Both the position numbers and the translations under genes were made by a program. Shown in pieces: positions 27,807-40,317 of a stretch of 64,000 nucleotides of DNA. The stretch is taken from contig NZ_JABGCH010000003.1 in assembly GCF_019799945.1 (NCBI RefSeq), positions 62,001 to 126,000 on the forward strand, in the 5' to 3' direction. Numbering within the stretch: the first letter of the stretch is position 1; the number at the start of each line of letters is the position of its first letter. This DNA is from Modestobacter marinus. Its GTDB lineage: Bacteria > Actinomycetota > Actinomycetes > Mycobacteriales > Geodermatophilaceae. The notes below the pieces were generated by a model. That model was given only the letters and a program-made list of their open reading frames with translations, had not been told where the DNA came from and searched no databases.

Positions 27807-29807
27807 CTAGGCGAGCTCGAGCGGGTCGAGCTGGACCCGGACGTGCTCGGCAACCTTGCGGGCGCTGCGCACCCCCTGGACGTCGTGCAGCGCCCGGGCC
27901 AGTGCCAGCCCGTCGCTGCGCCGCACCCGCACGAGGTACCGCTCGCCCTCCTGACCCGGGCGCGGGGGCTCGGGGACCGGGCCGAGCACGTCGGCGCCCT
28001 CGGGCAGCCGCAGCGCCTCCAGGAAGTCGGCCAGCGCCGCGGGCGAGGCCGACAGCGAGGCCATCCGGGTGGCCGGCGGGAACCCGAGCTCGCGCCGGTC
28101 GGCCAGCTCCCGCGCGGCCAGGCCGGCCGGGTCCCAGCGCACCAGTGCCTGCACCACGGGGTGCCCGGCGTCGGCGGCGACGACCACCGGCCCGCCGGCC
28201 CGGACCAGCGTGGCGGCGTTGGCCCACCGGCGCAGCGTCTCCTCCCCGGCGCGCAGGTCGGCCCGGCCGAGCAGCGCCCAGGAGTCCAGCAGCAGCGCCG
28301 CGCCGTACCCGCCCGCGGCGATCGGCTCCGCCCCCGGCGTCGCGACCACCAGGGCCGGCCCGCCGGGCACCGTGGCGAGCACTCCGGACCGGCTCCCGGA
28401 CACCCGGACGGCGGCGCCCGGGAACGCCCGGCCGAGCTCCTCGGCCGTGCGCGCCTCGCCCACGACGGCGGCCCGCAGCTTCGTGCCGGAGCAGTGCGGG
28501 CACTCGAAGGTCGCGGCCGGGCGCGCGCACCAGCGGCAGGCGGCGATGCGCACCCCGCCGGGTCCGGGTGCCGGGGAGACCCCGAGCGGGCCGGCGCAGT
28601 GCGGGCAGCGCGCGGGGGCCCGGCACCGGTCGCAGACCAGCGAGGGCACGTAGCCGGCCCGGGGCACCTGGACCAGCACGGGTGCGCCGGCCTGCAGCGC
28701 CTTGCGGGCCGCGTCGAAGGCCAGGGTGGGCAGCCGGGCGGAGCGGGCGGCCGGGTCGCGGGCCAGCTCGAAGTCGCTGCCCAGTGCCTGCACCCGCGGC
28801 GCGGCGGCGCGCAGGACGGCCCGGTCGGCGACCAGCTCGTGCGCCCAGCCGGACTCCACCAGCAGGGCCGCCTCCGCGGTGCGCGCGGTGCCGGCCACCA
28901 CCGCGGCGCAGGAGGCCAGGTGCGCCCGGTGCACGAGCACGTCGCGGGCGTGCGGATAGGGCGCGCGGGGCTCGGCGTGCAGGTCGTCGCCGTCGTCCCA
29001 GATCACGACCAGGCCGAGGTCGCGCACCGGTGCGAACACCGCGCCGCGGGTGCCGAGCACGACCTGGGCGCAGCCGCGGGCCGCGGTCAGGAAGCGGGCG
29101 TACCGCGTGTCGGGCGCGGCGTCGGCACGTAGCACGGCGACCGAGCCGGCCGGCAGCCGCGCCTCTGCCGCGGCGGCGAGCCGGTCGAGGTCCTTGCCGT
29201 CCGGGACGACGACCAGCGCCCCGCGCCCTCCGGAGAGGGCGGCCTGGCACAGCTCGGCCAGCCGGGCCGGCCAGTCCTCCCCCGGCAGCGCCGTCCAGAC
29301 CGCGCGGGCCGGGTTACCCCCGGCGACGGCGGCGAGCAGCTGCGGCCCGGTCGGGTACCGGGCGAAACCGGCCGGGTCCGGCGCCGGCGGGACCGGCGGC
29401 GGGTCGGCCACCGGGCGCTTCTCGGGCGCGGCCCGCCGCGGCGGCAGCGCCAGCCGGAGCACGTCGGTCATCGACCCGGCGTAGCGGTCGGCGACCGACC
29501 GGGCCAGCGCGGCGACCTCGGGGGTGAGCACCGGCTCGCTGGAGACCACCTTGGCCAGCGGCGCGAGCCGGCCGCCGTGCTCGGTGCTGTCGCCGAGCTC
29601 CAGGACGACGCCGTCCAGCAGCTTCCCGGCGAAGCGCACCCGGACCCGGCAGCCGGCCACCACCTGCTCGGCGAGCTCGTCGGGGACGGCGTAGTCGAAC
29701 GGCCGGTCCAGGTGGGCCAACGGCACATCGACGACGACCCGGGCCACGCGCACACCGACAGTCTCCCCGTCGGTACCGACAGCCTCCGGCCCCGCCCAGA
29801 GGCTCAC
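27807..29807 (-). CDS. priA: Primosomal protein PriA, helicase motifs degenerate
   Basis: A replication-restart protein of 666 residues. The N-terminal DNA-binding domain has VVVDVPLAHLDRPFDYAVP and the mid region keeps four Cys pairs for zinc (CDRCRAPARCPHC, CRWCARPAATFECPHC). The helicase core is eroded: VWTALPGEDWPA stands where GxTGSGKT should be, and WDDGDDLHAE replaces the DEEH box. Actinobacterial PriA proteins are known to lack these, so it is probably a structural PriA without helicase activity. The GTG at 29807 is chosen; a start some 40 bases later is possible. Confidence 0.85.
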   Translation of the reverse strand: MSLWAGPEAVGTDGETVGVRVARVVVDVPLAHLDRPFDYAVPDELAEQVVAGCRVRVRFAGKLLDGVVLELGDSTEHGGRLAPLAKVVSSEPVLTPEVAALARSVADRYAGSMTDVLRLALPPRRAAPEKRPVADPPPVPPAPDPAGFARYPTGPQLLAAVAGGNPARAVWTALPGEDWPARLAELCQAALSGGRGALVVVPDGKDLDRLAAAAEARLPAGSVAVLRADAAPDTRYARFLTAARGCAQVVLGTRGAVFAPVRDLGLVVIWDDGDDLHAEPRAPYPHARDVLVHRAHLASCAAVVAGTARTAEAALLVESGWAHELVADRAVLRAAAPRVQALGSDFELARDPAARSARLPTLAFDAARKALQAGAPVLVQVPRAGYVPSLVCDRCRAPARCPHCAGPLGVSPAPGPGGVRIAACRWCARPAATFECPHCSGTKLRAAVVGEARTAEELGRAFPGAAVRVSGSRSGVLATVPGGPALVVATPGAEPIAAGGYGAALLLDSWALLGRADLRAGEETLRRWANAATLVRAGGPVVVAADAGHPVVQALVRWDPAGLAARELADRRELGFPPATRMASLSASPAALADFLEALRLPEGADVLGPVPEPPRPGQEGERYLVRVRRSDGLALARALHDVQGVRSARKVAEHVRVQLDPLELA

Positions 29808-29828
29808 CGCGAGCGTGCGAGCGGTGAG
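29803..29828. repeat. Dispersed stem-loop, GAGCCTGCGA-loop family, copy 3
   Basis: A perfect 8-bp stem CTCACCGC/GCGGTGAG surrounds the loop GAGCGTGCGA, one base different from copies 1 and 2. It lies 14 bases after the metK stop. The sequence between stop and stem (AGGACCC) also matches copy 2. Confidence 0.7.
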
Positions 29829-29842
29829 GAGGGCAGGGTCCT

Positions 29843-31051
29843 TCAGCCCACGGCGGACTTCAGCGCGTCGACGCGGTCCAGCCGCTCCCAGGGCAGCTGG
29901 ACGTCGGTGCGGCCGAAGTGCCCGTAGGCGGCGGTCGGCGCGTAGATCGGGCGGAGCAGGTCCAGGTCCCGCACGATCGCGCCCGGCCGCAGGTCGAACA
30001 CCGAGGTGATCGCCTTCTCCAGCACGTCCTCGGGCACGGTGCTGGTGCCGAAGGTCTCGACGAACAGCCCGACCGGGTGGGCGGCGCCGATCGCGTAGGC
30101 GACCTGCACCTCGCAACGGCGGGCCAGGCCCGCCGCGACCACGTTCTTGGCGACCCAGCGCATCGCGTAGGCGCCGGAGCGGTCCACCTTCGACGGGTCC
30201 TTGCCGGAGAACGCCCCGCCGCCGTGCCGGGCCATGCCGCCGTAGGTGTCGACGATGATCTTGCGACCGGTCAGGCCGGCGTCGCCCATCGGGCCGCCGA
30301 TGACGAACTTGCCGGTGGGGTTGACCAGCAGCCGGTAGCCGGTGGTGGGCAGGCCGAGCGCGGCGAGCTCGGGCTCGACGACGAGCTCCTGCACGTCGGG
30401 AGCGAGCAGCGTCTCGATCGAGATGTCGTCGGCGTGCTGGGAGGAGACGACGACGGTGTCGACGGCGACCGGCCGGTCGTCCTCGTAGACGACGGTGGCC
30501 TGGACCTTGCCGTCGGGGCGGAGGTAGGGCACGGAGCCGTCCTTGCGCACCGTGGCCAGCCGGCGGGCCAGCCGGTGGGCCAGCGCGATCGGCAGCGGCA
30601 TGAGCTCGGGGGTCTCGTCGACCGCGTAGCCGAACATCAGCCCCTGGTCGCCGGCGCCCTGCCGCTCGATGAGGTCCTCGGCGACCGCGGCGCGGTGCTC
30701 TGCACCGGTGCGCGCCTCGTAGGCGGTGTCCACGCCCTGGGCGATGTCGGGTGACTGGGCGCCGATGGACACGCTGACGCCACAGGAGGCGCCGTCGAAG
30801 CCCTTGCGGGACGAGTCGTAGCCGATGCCGAGGATGGTCTTGCGGACGATCTCGGCGATCTCCACGTAGCCGGCCGTGGTGACCTCACCGGCGATGTGGA
30901 CCTGACCGGTGGTGATCATCGTCTCGACGGCGACCCGGCTGCGCGGGTCCTGCTCGAGCATGGCGTCGAGGATCGAGTCGCTGATCTGGTCCGCGATCTT
31001 GTCGGGGTGGCCCTCGGTCACCGACTCGGACGTGAAGAGGCGGCGTGACAC
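29843..31051 (-). CDS. metK: S-adenosylmethionine synthase
   Basis: MetK makes S-adenosylmethionine from ATP and methionine. The 402-residue protein shows [32 protein letters not shown], the [19 protein letters not shown] phosphate loop and the terminal YGHFGRTD. The GTG start at 31051 follows AGGGAG. Upstream bases 31052-31175 show no SAM riboswitch that I could recognise. Within the pyr-mihF-gmk-rpoZ-coaBC-metK-priA order it is in its conserved actinobacterial position. Confidence 0.96.
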   Translation of the reverse strand: MSRRLFTSESVTEGHPDKIADQISDSILDAMLEQDPRSRVAVETMITTGQVHIAGEVTTAGYVEIAEIVRKTILGIGYDSSRKGFDGASCGVSVSIGAQSPDIAQGVDTAYEARTGAEHRAAVAEDLIERQGAGDQGLMFGYAVDETPELMPLPIALAHRLARRLATVRKDGSVPYLRPDGKVQATVVYEDDRPVAVDTVVVSSQHADDISIETLLAPDVQELVVEPELAALGLPTTGYRLLVNPTGKFVIGGPMGDAGLTGRKIIVDTYGGMARHGGGAFSGKDPSKVDRSGAYAMRWVAKNVVAAGLARRCEVQVAYAIGAAHPVGLFVETFGTSTVPEDVLEKAITSVFDLRPGAIVRDLDLLRPIYAPTAAYGHFGRTDVQLPWERLDRVDALKSAVG

Positions 31052-31175
31052 TCGGTACTCCCTGCGTTCGGTGGCCGGCGCGGCGTCTGCAGCCGGTGGT
31101 GGGTGGACCCGCGACCGAGGCTACCGGGGGCGGCCGACGGGCGTGGCCCGCGACCGCCCGGGGTGGCGGTCCCGG

Positions 31176-32387
31176 TCAGCCGAGGTGGGTGCCGACGACG
31201 TCCCAGATGCCGACCGACACGCCGTCCTTGCGGCCGGGGGGCACGGGGGTCGCGGTGCCGTCGGCGGCGAGCACGGTGACCTCGTTGTCGGCCCGGCCGA
31301 ACACCTGACCGGCCGAGACGTCGTTGACCACCAGCAGGTCGGCCCCCTTGCGGGCGAGCTTGGCCCGCGCGTGGGTGAGCACGTCGCCCTCCGCGTCCCC
31401 GGTCTCGGCGGCGAAGCCGACGACGAGCTGGCCGGGTGCGCGCGCGGCGACCAGCTCGACCAGGACGTCGGGGTTGCGTGCCAGCTCCACCGAGCTGGGC
31501 TCGGCGGCGCTGCCCTTCTTCAGCTTGGTGCCGGCCACGGAGGCGGGCCGGAAGTCCGCGACCGCGGCGGCCATGACGACGACGTCCGCGCCGGCCGACT
31601 CGGCCAGCATCGCCGTCCGCAGCTGCTCGGCGGTCTCCACCGGCACCACCCGGACGCCGAACGGCGCCGGCTGCTCGACGTTCGCAGCGACGAGCACCAC
31701 CTCGGCGCCCCGGGCGGCGGCGACCCGGGCCAGCGCCCAGCCCTGCATCCCCGAGGAGCGGTTGCCCAGGAAGCGGACCGGGTCCAGGGGTTCCCGGGTG
31801 CCCCCGGCGCTGATGACGACCCGCCGTCCGGCCAGGTCCGGGGCCAGCGCGCCGGGCCCGGCGGTGAGCACGACCTCGGCCAGGGCCGCGACGTCGGCGG
31901 GCTCGGGGAGCCGGCCCGGGCCCGAGTCGGGGCCGGTGAGCCGGCCGACCGCGGGCGGCAGCACGACGGAGCCGCGGCGGCGCAGCGTGGCCACGTTGTC
32001 CTGGGTGGCCGGGTGCAGCCACATCTCGGTGTGCATCGCCGGGACGAACACGACCGGGCAGTGCGCGGTCAGCAGGGTGGCGGTGAGCAGGTCGTCGGCC
32101 CGGCCGGCGGCGGCGCGGGCGAGCAGGTCGGCGGTGGCCGGGCTGACCAGGACCAGGTCGGCCTGCTGCCCGATCCGCACGTGGGCCACCTCGGGGACGT
32201 CGTCCCAGACCTCGGTGCTCACCGGGTTGCCGGACAGCGCCTCGAACGTCGCCGCGCCCACGAAGCGGAGCGCCGAGGCGGTGGGGACGACGCGCACGTC
32301 GTGTCCCACCTCGGTCAGCGCGCGCAGCAGCAGCGCCGACTTGTAGGCGGCCACGCCGCCGCCCACGCCGAGCACGATGCGACTCAT
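31176..32387 (-). CDS. coaBC: Phosphopantothenoylcysteine decarboxylase / phosphopantothenate-cysteine ligase
   Basis: A bifunctional coenzyme A synthesis enzyme of 403 residues. The N-terminal flavin-dependent decarboxylase (CoaC) has GVGGGVAAYKSALLLRAL, VSPATADLLARAAAGRADDLL and PAMHTEMWLHPATQDN. The C-terminal ligase (CoaB) has VVISAGGTREPLDPVRFL, NRSSGMQGWALA and MAAAVADFRPA with KLKK. The ATG at 32387 is the family start (MSRIVLGVGGG). Confidence 0.95.
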   Translation of the reverse strand: MSRIVLGVGGGVAAYKSALLLRALTEVGHDVRVVPTASALRFVGAATFEALSGNPVSTEVWDDVPEVAHVRIGQQADLVLVSPATADLLARAAAGRADDLLTATLLTAHCPVVFVPAMHTEMWLHPATQDNVATLRRRGSVVLPPAVGRLTGPDSGPGRLPEPADVAALAEVVLTAGPGALAPDLAGRRVVISAGGTREPLDPVRFLGNRSSGMQGWALARVAAARGAEVVLVAANVEQPAPFGVRVVPVETAEQLRTAMLAESAGADVVVMAAAVADFRPASVAGTKLKKGSAAEPSSVELARNPDVLVELVAARAPGQLVVGFAAETGDAEGDVLTHARAKLARKGADLLVVNDVSAGQVFGRADNEVTVLAADGTATPVPPGRKDGVSVGIWDVVGTHLG

Positions 32388-32419
32388 GCCGACGATCCTC
32401 CCCGCCCCGCCCCGGGAAC

Positions 32420-32453
32420 GACGAAGCACCCGGCCGGAGCCGGGTGCTTCGTC
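32420..32453. terminator. Perfect hairpin between rpoZ and coaBC
   Basis: A 15-bp perfect stem (GACGAAGCACCCGGC and its complement) with a 4-base loop. It lies downstream of rpoZ and 32 bases before the coaBC start, so read-through must occur or coaBC has its own promoter. Confidence 0.75.
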
Positions 32454-32489
32454 ATCAGTAAGGGTGGAACGACCCCCTCGCAGGTAAAA

Positions 32490-32543
32490 GGACCCCGTCC
32501 TCCCCACCCTTCGCGAGCTCAGGTCGGGACCCGGGACGGGGCC
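32490..32543. repeat. Dispersed stem-loop, diverged copy 4, directly after rpoZ
   Basis: The outer arms CCCCGTCC/GGACGGGG enclose a central CTTCGCGAGCTC. It abuts the rpoZ stop codon. The AAAAGGACCCC leader and the CGCGAGC core relate it to copies 1-3, but the central loop differs. Family membership is probable, not certain. Confidence 0.45.
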
Positions 32544-32807
32544 TCAGTTCTCGCCGGCGGTGTGGGTCAGCAGGCCCTCGTTGATTTCGCGCAGCGCGAT
32601 CGACAGGGGCTTCTCCTGCGGCGCGGTGTCGACGAGCGGGCCGACGTACTCCAGCAGACCCTCGGAGAGCTGGCTGTAGTAGGCGTTGATCTGGCGCGCG
32701 CGCTTGGCGGCGTAGATCACCAGGCCGTACTTGCTGCTGGTGCGCTCAAGCAGCTCGTCGATCGGCGGGTTGGTGATGCCCTCAGGGGCGGGTGCGACTC
32801 CGGACAC
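32544..32807 (-). CDS. rpoZ: RNA polymerase omega subunit
   Basis: The omega subunit helps assemble RNA polymerase by binding beta prime. The 87-residue protein has the expected [31 protein letters not shown] core and a C-terminal [10 protein letters not shown]. The GTG start at 32807 is followed by a short Ala/Pro stretch. It lies 58 bases after gmk, the usual bacterial neighbourhood. Confidence 0.95.
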   Translation of the reverse strand: MSGVAPAPEGITNPPIDELLERTSSKYGLVIYAAKRARQINAYYSQLSEGLLEYVGPLVDTAPQEKPLSIALREINEGLLTHTAGEN

Positions 32808-32865
32808 GGGCGAGCGTGCTCCTTCTCCGATCGTGGGAGTGGGCCACCGGCGGTGCCGGCAGCGC

Positions 32866-33480
32866 TCACTCGGGGGCGTCCCCGCGGCCCGAGGTCCTCG
32901 GGAGGGAGGGCTCGCGGGGCGGCGCAGTCAGCCAGCTTACCAACTCGTCGGCGGCCCTGGCCACGTCGTCGTTGACGACCACCACGTCGAACTCCCCCGC
33001 GGCGTCCAGCTCGGCCTGCGCGAGGGCCAGCCGGCGGGACTGGACCTCCGGTGCCTCGGTGCCCCGGCCCGCCAGCCGGGAGACCAGCTCACCCCAGGAC
33101 GGCGGCGCGAGGAACACCAGCTGGGCTTCCGGCGCACGCTCCCGGACCTGCCGGGCGCCCTGCAGCTCGATCTCCAGCAGCGCCGGCGAGCCCGCGGCCA
33201 GCTGCTCGTCGACCGGCGCCTTCGGGGTGCCGTACCGGTGGCCCGCGTAGGACGCCCACTCCAGGAGCCCGTCGCTGGCGATCAGCGAGTCGAAGAAGGC
33301 GTCGTCGACGAACCAGTAGTGCTCGCCGTCCACCTCGCCCGGGCGGGGCCTGCGGGTGGTGACCGACACCGACACCCAGACCTCCGGGTGCCGGCGCCGG
33401 ACCTCGGCCACGACGGTGCCCTTCCCGACGCCGGAGGGACCGGAGAGCACGGTCAGCCGCGCGCGGGTCAGGTCTCGCAC
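32866..33480 (-). CDS. gmk: Guanylate kinase
   Basis: Gmk phosphorylates GMP to GDP. The 204-residue protein shows the P-loop [32 protein letters not shown] (GMP-binding region), [13 protein letters not shown] and [12 protein letters not shown]. The start is GTG at 33480. The C-terminal 25 residues (ending [11 protein letters not shown]) extend past the domain. It follows mihF by 47 bases. Confidence 0.95.
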   Translation of the reverse strand: MRDLTRARLTVLSGPSGVGKGTVVAEVRRRHPEVWVSVSVTTRRPRPGEVDGEHYWFVDDAFFDSLIASDGLLEWASYAGHRYGTPKAPVDEQLAAGSPALLEIELQGARQVRERAPEAQLVFLAPPSWGELVSRLAGRGTEAPEVQSRRLALAQAELDAAGEFDVVVVNDDVARAADELVSWLTAPPREPSLPRTSGRGDAPE

Positions 33481-33527
33481 TGGTCGATCATCGCACCGGA
33501 GTGGTCGGGGACCACCACGGCGACCGT

Positions 33528-33881
33528 TCAGACGGCGCCCTCGGGGACCTGGTCGGCCTCGACCTTCTCGCCGCCGAACTCGGCCTCCAGCGCCTTGCGC
33601 TGGTTGGCGCCGAGCCCACGCACCCGCCGCGTCGGGGAGATCTCGAGCCGCTCCATGATCTTGGCGGCCCGTGCCTTGCCGACGCCGGGCAGCGACTCGA
33701 GCACCGCCGACACGCGCATCTTGCCGATCACCTCGTCGGTCTCACCCTGCTTGAGGACGTCACCGACCGTGGCGCCCTTGCTCTTGAGCCGCTCGCGCAG
33801 CTCGGCACGGGCCTTGCGGGCCGCAGCCGCCTTCTCCAGGGCAGCGGCACGCTGTTCGGGGGACAACTCGGGAAGGGGCAC
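33528..33881 (-). CDS. mihF: Integration host factor, actinobacterial type
   Basis: mIHF is a nucleoid-associated DNA-binding protein essential in mycobacteria. The 117-residue protein has a long N-terminal helix ([21 protein letters not shown]), then [20 protein letters not shown] and the helix-turn-helix segment [19 protein letters not shown] with [11 protein letters not shown]. The GTG at 33881 gives [11 protein letters not shown], the normal start. It is about a dozen residues longer than typical at the C-terminus. Confidence 0.93.
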   Translation of the reverse strand: MPLPELSPEQRAAALEKAAAARKARAELRERLKSKGATVGDVLKQGETDEVIGKMRVSAVLESLPGVGKARAAKIMERLEISPTRRVRGLGANQRKALEAEFGGEKVEADQVPEGAV

Positions 33882-34209
33882 GGAGCAACCCAATCGTGAT
33901 CGTGCCGGCCACGGGACCGGCGGTTCCTCGGGGTGGACGTCGTACGCGTGCGGCCCGCGGTGTGAGCCTCGGCGACAACCTAACCAAGCGAGAACGCCCG
34001 GTGTCGCCAGCCCCCACGCCAACTGTCGTGGACAGGTGCGCTGTAGCCGCCACGGTGCCGCCATACACACGACGCACACGGACGGTTACGTCAGGTCAGC
34101 GCCCGATCGGGCCACAGCACCGCGCCCCCGGACCGGAGCAGGGTCGTGCACCGGGCGGGCTCCCCCCGCGCCTGCCCGACCGTGGCGACCAGCCAGGGCC
34201 CGGCCCGCC
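33882..34209. other. Intergenic region upstream of mihF
   Basis: 328 bases between pyrF and mihF without a supported gene; the open frames here are shadows of pyrF frames. On the minus strand the least GC-rich part, TTGGTTAGGTTGTC (about 33970-33985), could hold the mihF -10 region, but no good -35 partner was found. The long leader suggests mihF has its own promoter. Confidence 0.4.
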
Positions 34210-35088
34210 TCATCCGGCGAGCTCGGCCGTCCACCGGTCGGCTGCCGTGCGCAGGGCGCCCGCGTCGGGGCCGGCGGACAGCACGTCGCGGGAGACGGTC
34301 GGGACGACGGCGGTGCCGGTGCCGAACAACCGGCGCAGGTCGGCGACCGACCCGCCCTGGGCGCCCAGCCCGGGAGCGAGCACCGGTCCGCCGAGCCCGT
34401 CGAGGTCGACGTCCAGCTCGCGCAGCGTCGCCCCCACCACGACGCCGAAGGACCCCGTTCCCGGCCCCCAGCGGCCGGCGACGTCCCGGACGGCGGCGAC
34501 GTCGGGCAGCGGGTCCCCGACCACCCAGCCGGGGGTGTTCCAGCCGCGCACGGTGTCCACCACGACCTGGGCGACGCTGCGGTCCCCCACCAGCGCGTGC
34601 TGGAGGGTGCCGGCGTCCGGGTTCGAGGTGCGGGCGAGGACGAACAGCCCGCCGCCGTGCTGCCGGGCGGTGTCGACCGCCGGCTGCAGCGATCCCGGCC
34701 CCAGGTAGGGGCTCACGGTGAGCGCGTCGACGGCCAGCGGGTGGTCCGGGCGGAGGTAGTCGGCGTAGGCATCCATCGTCGAGCCGATGTCGCCGCGCTT
34801 GGCGTCCAGCAGCACCAGGGCGCCGGCCGCGCGGGCCCGGGCGACGGCGTCCTCCAGGACGGCGACCCCCCGGGACCCGTGCCGCTCGTAGAACGCCAGT
34901 TGCGGCTTGAGGACGGCGACGTGCCCGGCCAGCGCGTCCACCACCGCGTCGGTGAAGCGGGCCAGCCCGGCCGGGTCGTCGGCCAGCCCCCAGCCACCCA
35001 GCAGCGACGCGTGCGGGTCGATCCCGACGCACAGCGGGCCCCGGGCGGCGACCGCGTCGGCCAGCCGGGCGCCGAAGGGCTCGGTCAC
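34210..35088 (-). CDS. pyrF: Orotidine 5'-phosphate decarboxylase
   Basis: PyrF converts OMP to UMP, the last step of UMP synthesis. The 292-residue protein is of the longer PyrF subfamily common in actinobacteria. It shows LCVGIDPHASLLGGWGL, VAVLKPQLAFYERHG, the catalytic LLDAKRGDIGSTMDAYA (Lys and Asp residues) and VLAPGLGAQGGS. The start is GTG at 35088. It is 73 bases downstream of pyrD and ends the pyr gene run. Confidence 0.95.
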   Translation of the reverse strand: MTEPFGARLADAVAARGPLCVGIDPHASLLGGWGLADDPAGLARFTDAVVDALAGHVAVLKPQLAFYERHGSRGVAVLEDAVARARAAGALVLLDAKRGDIGSTMDAYADYLRPDHPLAVDALTVSPYLGPGSLQPAVDTARQHGGGLFVLARTSNPDAGTLQHALVGDRSVAQVVVDTVRGWNTPGWVVGDPLPDVAAVRDVAGRWGPGTGSFGVVVGATLRELDVDLDGLGGPVLAPGLGAQGGSVADLRRLFGTGTAVVPTVSRDVLSAGPDAGALRTAADRWTAELAG

Positions 35089-35161
35089 GCGACCTCCTCG
35101 CTGGCGCTCGTCGGCCTCCTGACTGACGGTGCCCTGTCCCTGGACGACCTCGCGAGCTCGG

Positions 35162-36100
35162 TCATCTGTGCGCGTACCCGACGGCGTCGGTGAGCCGGGC
35201 GAACCCCCGTTCGGCCAGCGCCGCGGCCAGCTCGGTGTGGATGCGCGTCAGCGCCGACGGGTCGTTGAAGACCGCCGTCCCCACCGAGACCGCGCTGGCG
35301 CCGGCGAGCACGAACTGCAGCGCGTCCAGGCCGCTGCGGATGCCGCCCATGCCCAGGATCGGCACCCCGGGCAGCGCCTGGTGCACCTGCCACACGCAGC
35401 GCAGCGCGACCGGGCGGACGGCCGGGCCGGACAGGCCGCCGGTGATCCCGCCGAGCACCGGGCGCATGGTGTCCGGGTCGATGACCAGCCCGAGCAGTGT
35501 GTTGATCATCGACAGCCCGTCCGCCCCGGCGTCGGCGCAGGACGCCGCGACCGGGACGATGTCGGTGACGTCCGGGCTGAGCTTGGCGTAGACCGGCTGG
35601 GCCGGGTCGGCCGCCTCGCGCACCGCGCGGACCACGTCGCGGGCCGCGACCGGGTCGCAGGCGAAGACCTCGCCGCGGCTCTCCACGTTGGGGCAGGAGA
35701 TGTTGACCTCGATGCCGAGCACCCCGGGCACGCCCCGCAGCCGGGTGGCGAGCTCGGCGAAGTGCTCGACCCGGGTGCCGGCGATGGAGACCAGCGCGCG
35801 GGCGCCGCGTGCGGCCAGCCAGGGCAGCTCCTCGGCCAGCAGGCCGTCGATGCCCGGTCCCTGCAGGCCGATGGAGTTCAGCATGCCGCTGGGCGTCTCG
35901 GCCATCCGCGGGGTGGGCCGGCCCGAGCGGGGGCGCAGCTGCACCGACTTGGTGACCACGGCGCCGATCGCGGCGAGGTCGACGAACGGCTCGAGCTCCC
36001 GGCCGAACGACGAGCACCCCGAAGCGGTGAGCACCGGGCTCGGGATCGCCGCCGAGCCGAGGGCGGTCGACATGTCGACCGCGGTCTCCGTGACGGTCAC
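35162..36100 (-). CDS. pyrD: Dihydroorotate dehydrogenase, class 1B catalytic subunit
   Basis: PyrD oxidises dihydroorotate to orotate with FMN. The 312-residue protein has PVLTASGCSSFGRELEPFVDL, KSVQLRPRSGRPTPRM, the catalytic-Cys segment NISCPNV, KLSPDVTDI and GMGGIRSG. The catalytic Cys and the adjacent pyrK mark it as the NAD-linked 1B type. The GTG at 36100 overlaps the pyrK stop by 4 bases. Confidence 0.95.
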   Translation of the reverse strand: MTVTETAVDMSTALGSAAIPSPVLTASGCSSFGRELEPFVDLAAIGAVVTKSVQLRPRSGRPTPRMAETPSGMLNSIGLQGPGIDGLLAEELPWLAARGARALVSIAGTRVEHFAELATRLRGVPGVLGIEVNISCPNVESRGEVFACDPVAARDVVRAVREAADPAQPVYAKLSPDVTDIVPVAASCADAGADGLSMINTLLGLVIDPDTMRPVLGGITGGLSGPAVRPVALRCVWQVHQALPGVPILGMGGIRSGLDALQFVLAGASAVSVGTAVFNDPSALTRIHTELAAALAERGFARLTDAVGYAHR

Positions 36101-37019
36101 GCCACCACCCCCATCGCGTCCGCGCCGACCACGTCGGCGGTGAGCGTCCCAACGTCGGCGAATCGCACCCGGTCCCCGCCGAACACCGGCCCCTCGGTGC
36201 AGGACCGGCTGAACCGGGTCCGCCCGTCGGCGCCGACCACCGGCAGCACGCAGGTCATGCACACCCCGATCCCGCAGGCCATCGACTCCTCCACCGCGAC
36301 GTAGGAGGGCACCCCGGCCGCCGTCGCCTGCTCGGCGACCGCCCGCAGCATCCCCATCGGCCCGCACGCGTAGACCACGCCCACCCCGCCGACCAGCTCG
36401 GCGGCGGCGTCGGTCACCCAGCCCCGGCGGCCGGCGCTGCCGTCGTCGGTGGTCACCACGAACGGGTCGGCCAGCGCGGTGAGCTCCTCGCCGGAGCACA
36501 GCCGGTCCGCGCTCGCCGCGCCGGAGACCACCGCGACCCGGGACCCGGCGGCGCGCAGCCGCCCGGCCAGGCCGACCAGCGCCGCGGCGCCGTAGCCGCC
36601 GCCGACCAGCAGCGCCGGGGTGCCCGGCGCGGGCATCGGATAGGGCCGACCGAGCGGGCCGACGACGTCCACGGCGTCCCCGGGCCGCAGCCCGGCGAGC
36701 CAGGTCGACCCGGCACCGTGCGGGGAGACGACCACGGTCACCTGCCCGTCCGCGGTGCCGGCGATCGCGATCGACCGGCGCAGCACCATCGCGGAGGTGC
36801 GGTCCCCGACGGCGAAGGCGACGAACTGCCCGGGCACCGCCCGCTCGGCGATCGCGGGCGCGGCCAGGGTGAGCTCGACGTACGCCCCGACCGGCCGCCG
36901 TCCGGCCACCTCGACCACCCGCTGCACCGGCGGCTCCTCCGCCACCGGCGCCGGCTCGGTCAGGTACCCCAGGGCAGAAGTGGCCACTTCCGCGGCGGGA
37001 GGGCGGTCGGGGCCGGCGG

Positions 37020-37023
<4 letters not shown>
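36097..37023 (-). CDS. pyrK: Dihydroorotate dehydrogenase electron transfer subunit
   Basis: PyrK carries electrons from PyrD to NAD through FAD and a [2Fe-2S] cluster. The 308-residue protein has a ferredoxin-reductase fold: LRRSIAIAG for [19 protein letters not shown] for [12 protein letters not shown], and the cluster Cys in [17 protein letters not shown] plus a later [10 protein letters not shown]. About 35 N-terminal residues are extra. The GTG start overlaps the carB stop by 4 bases. Confidence 0.94.
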
Positions 37024-40316
<3,293 letters not shown>

Positions 40317-40317
40317 C

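Noticed and set aside
31052-31175. SAM riboswitch upstream of metK
   Set aside because: No SAM-I, SAM-II or SAM-IV core or terminator could be recognised in these 124 bases.
34091-35032. Minus-strand frame overlapping pyrF and the mihF leader
   Set aside because: Arg/Gly-rich shadow of pyrF in another frame without conserved motifs.
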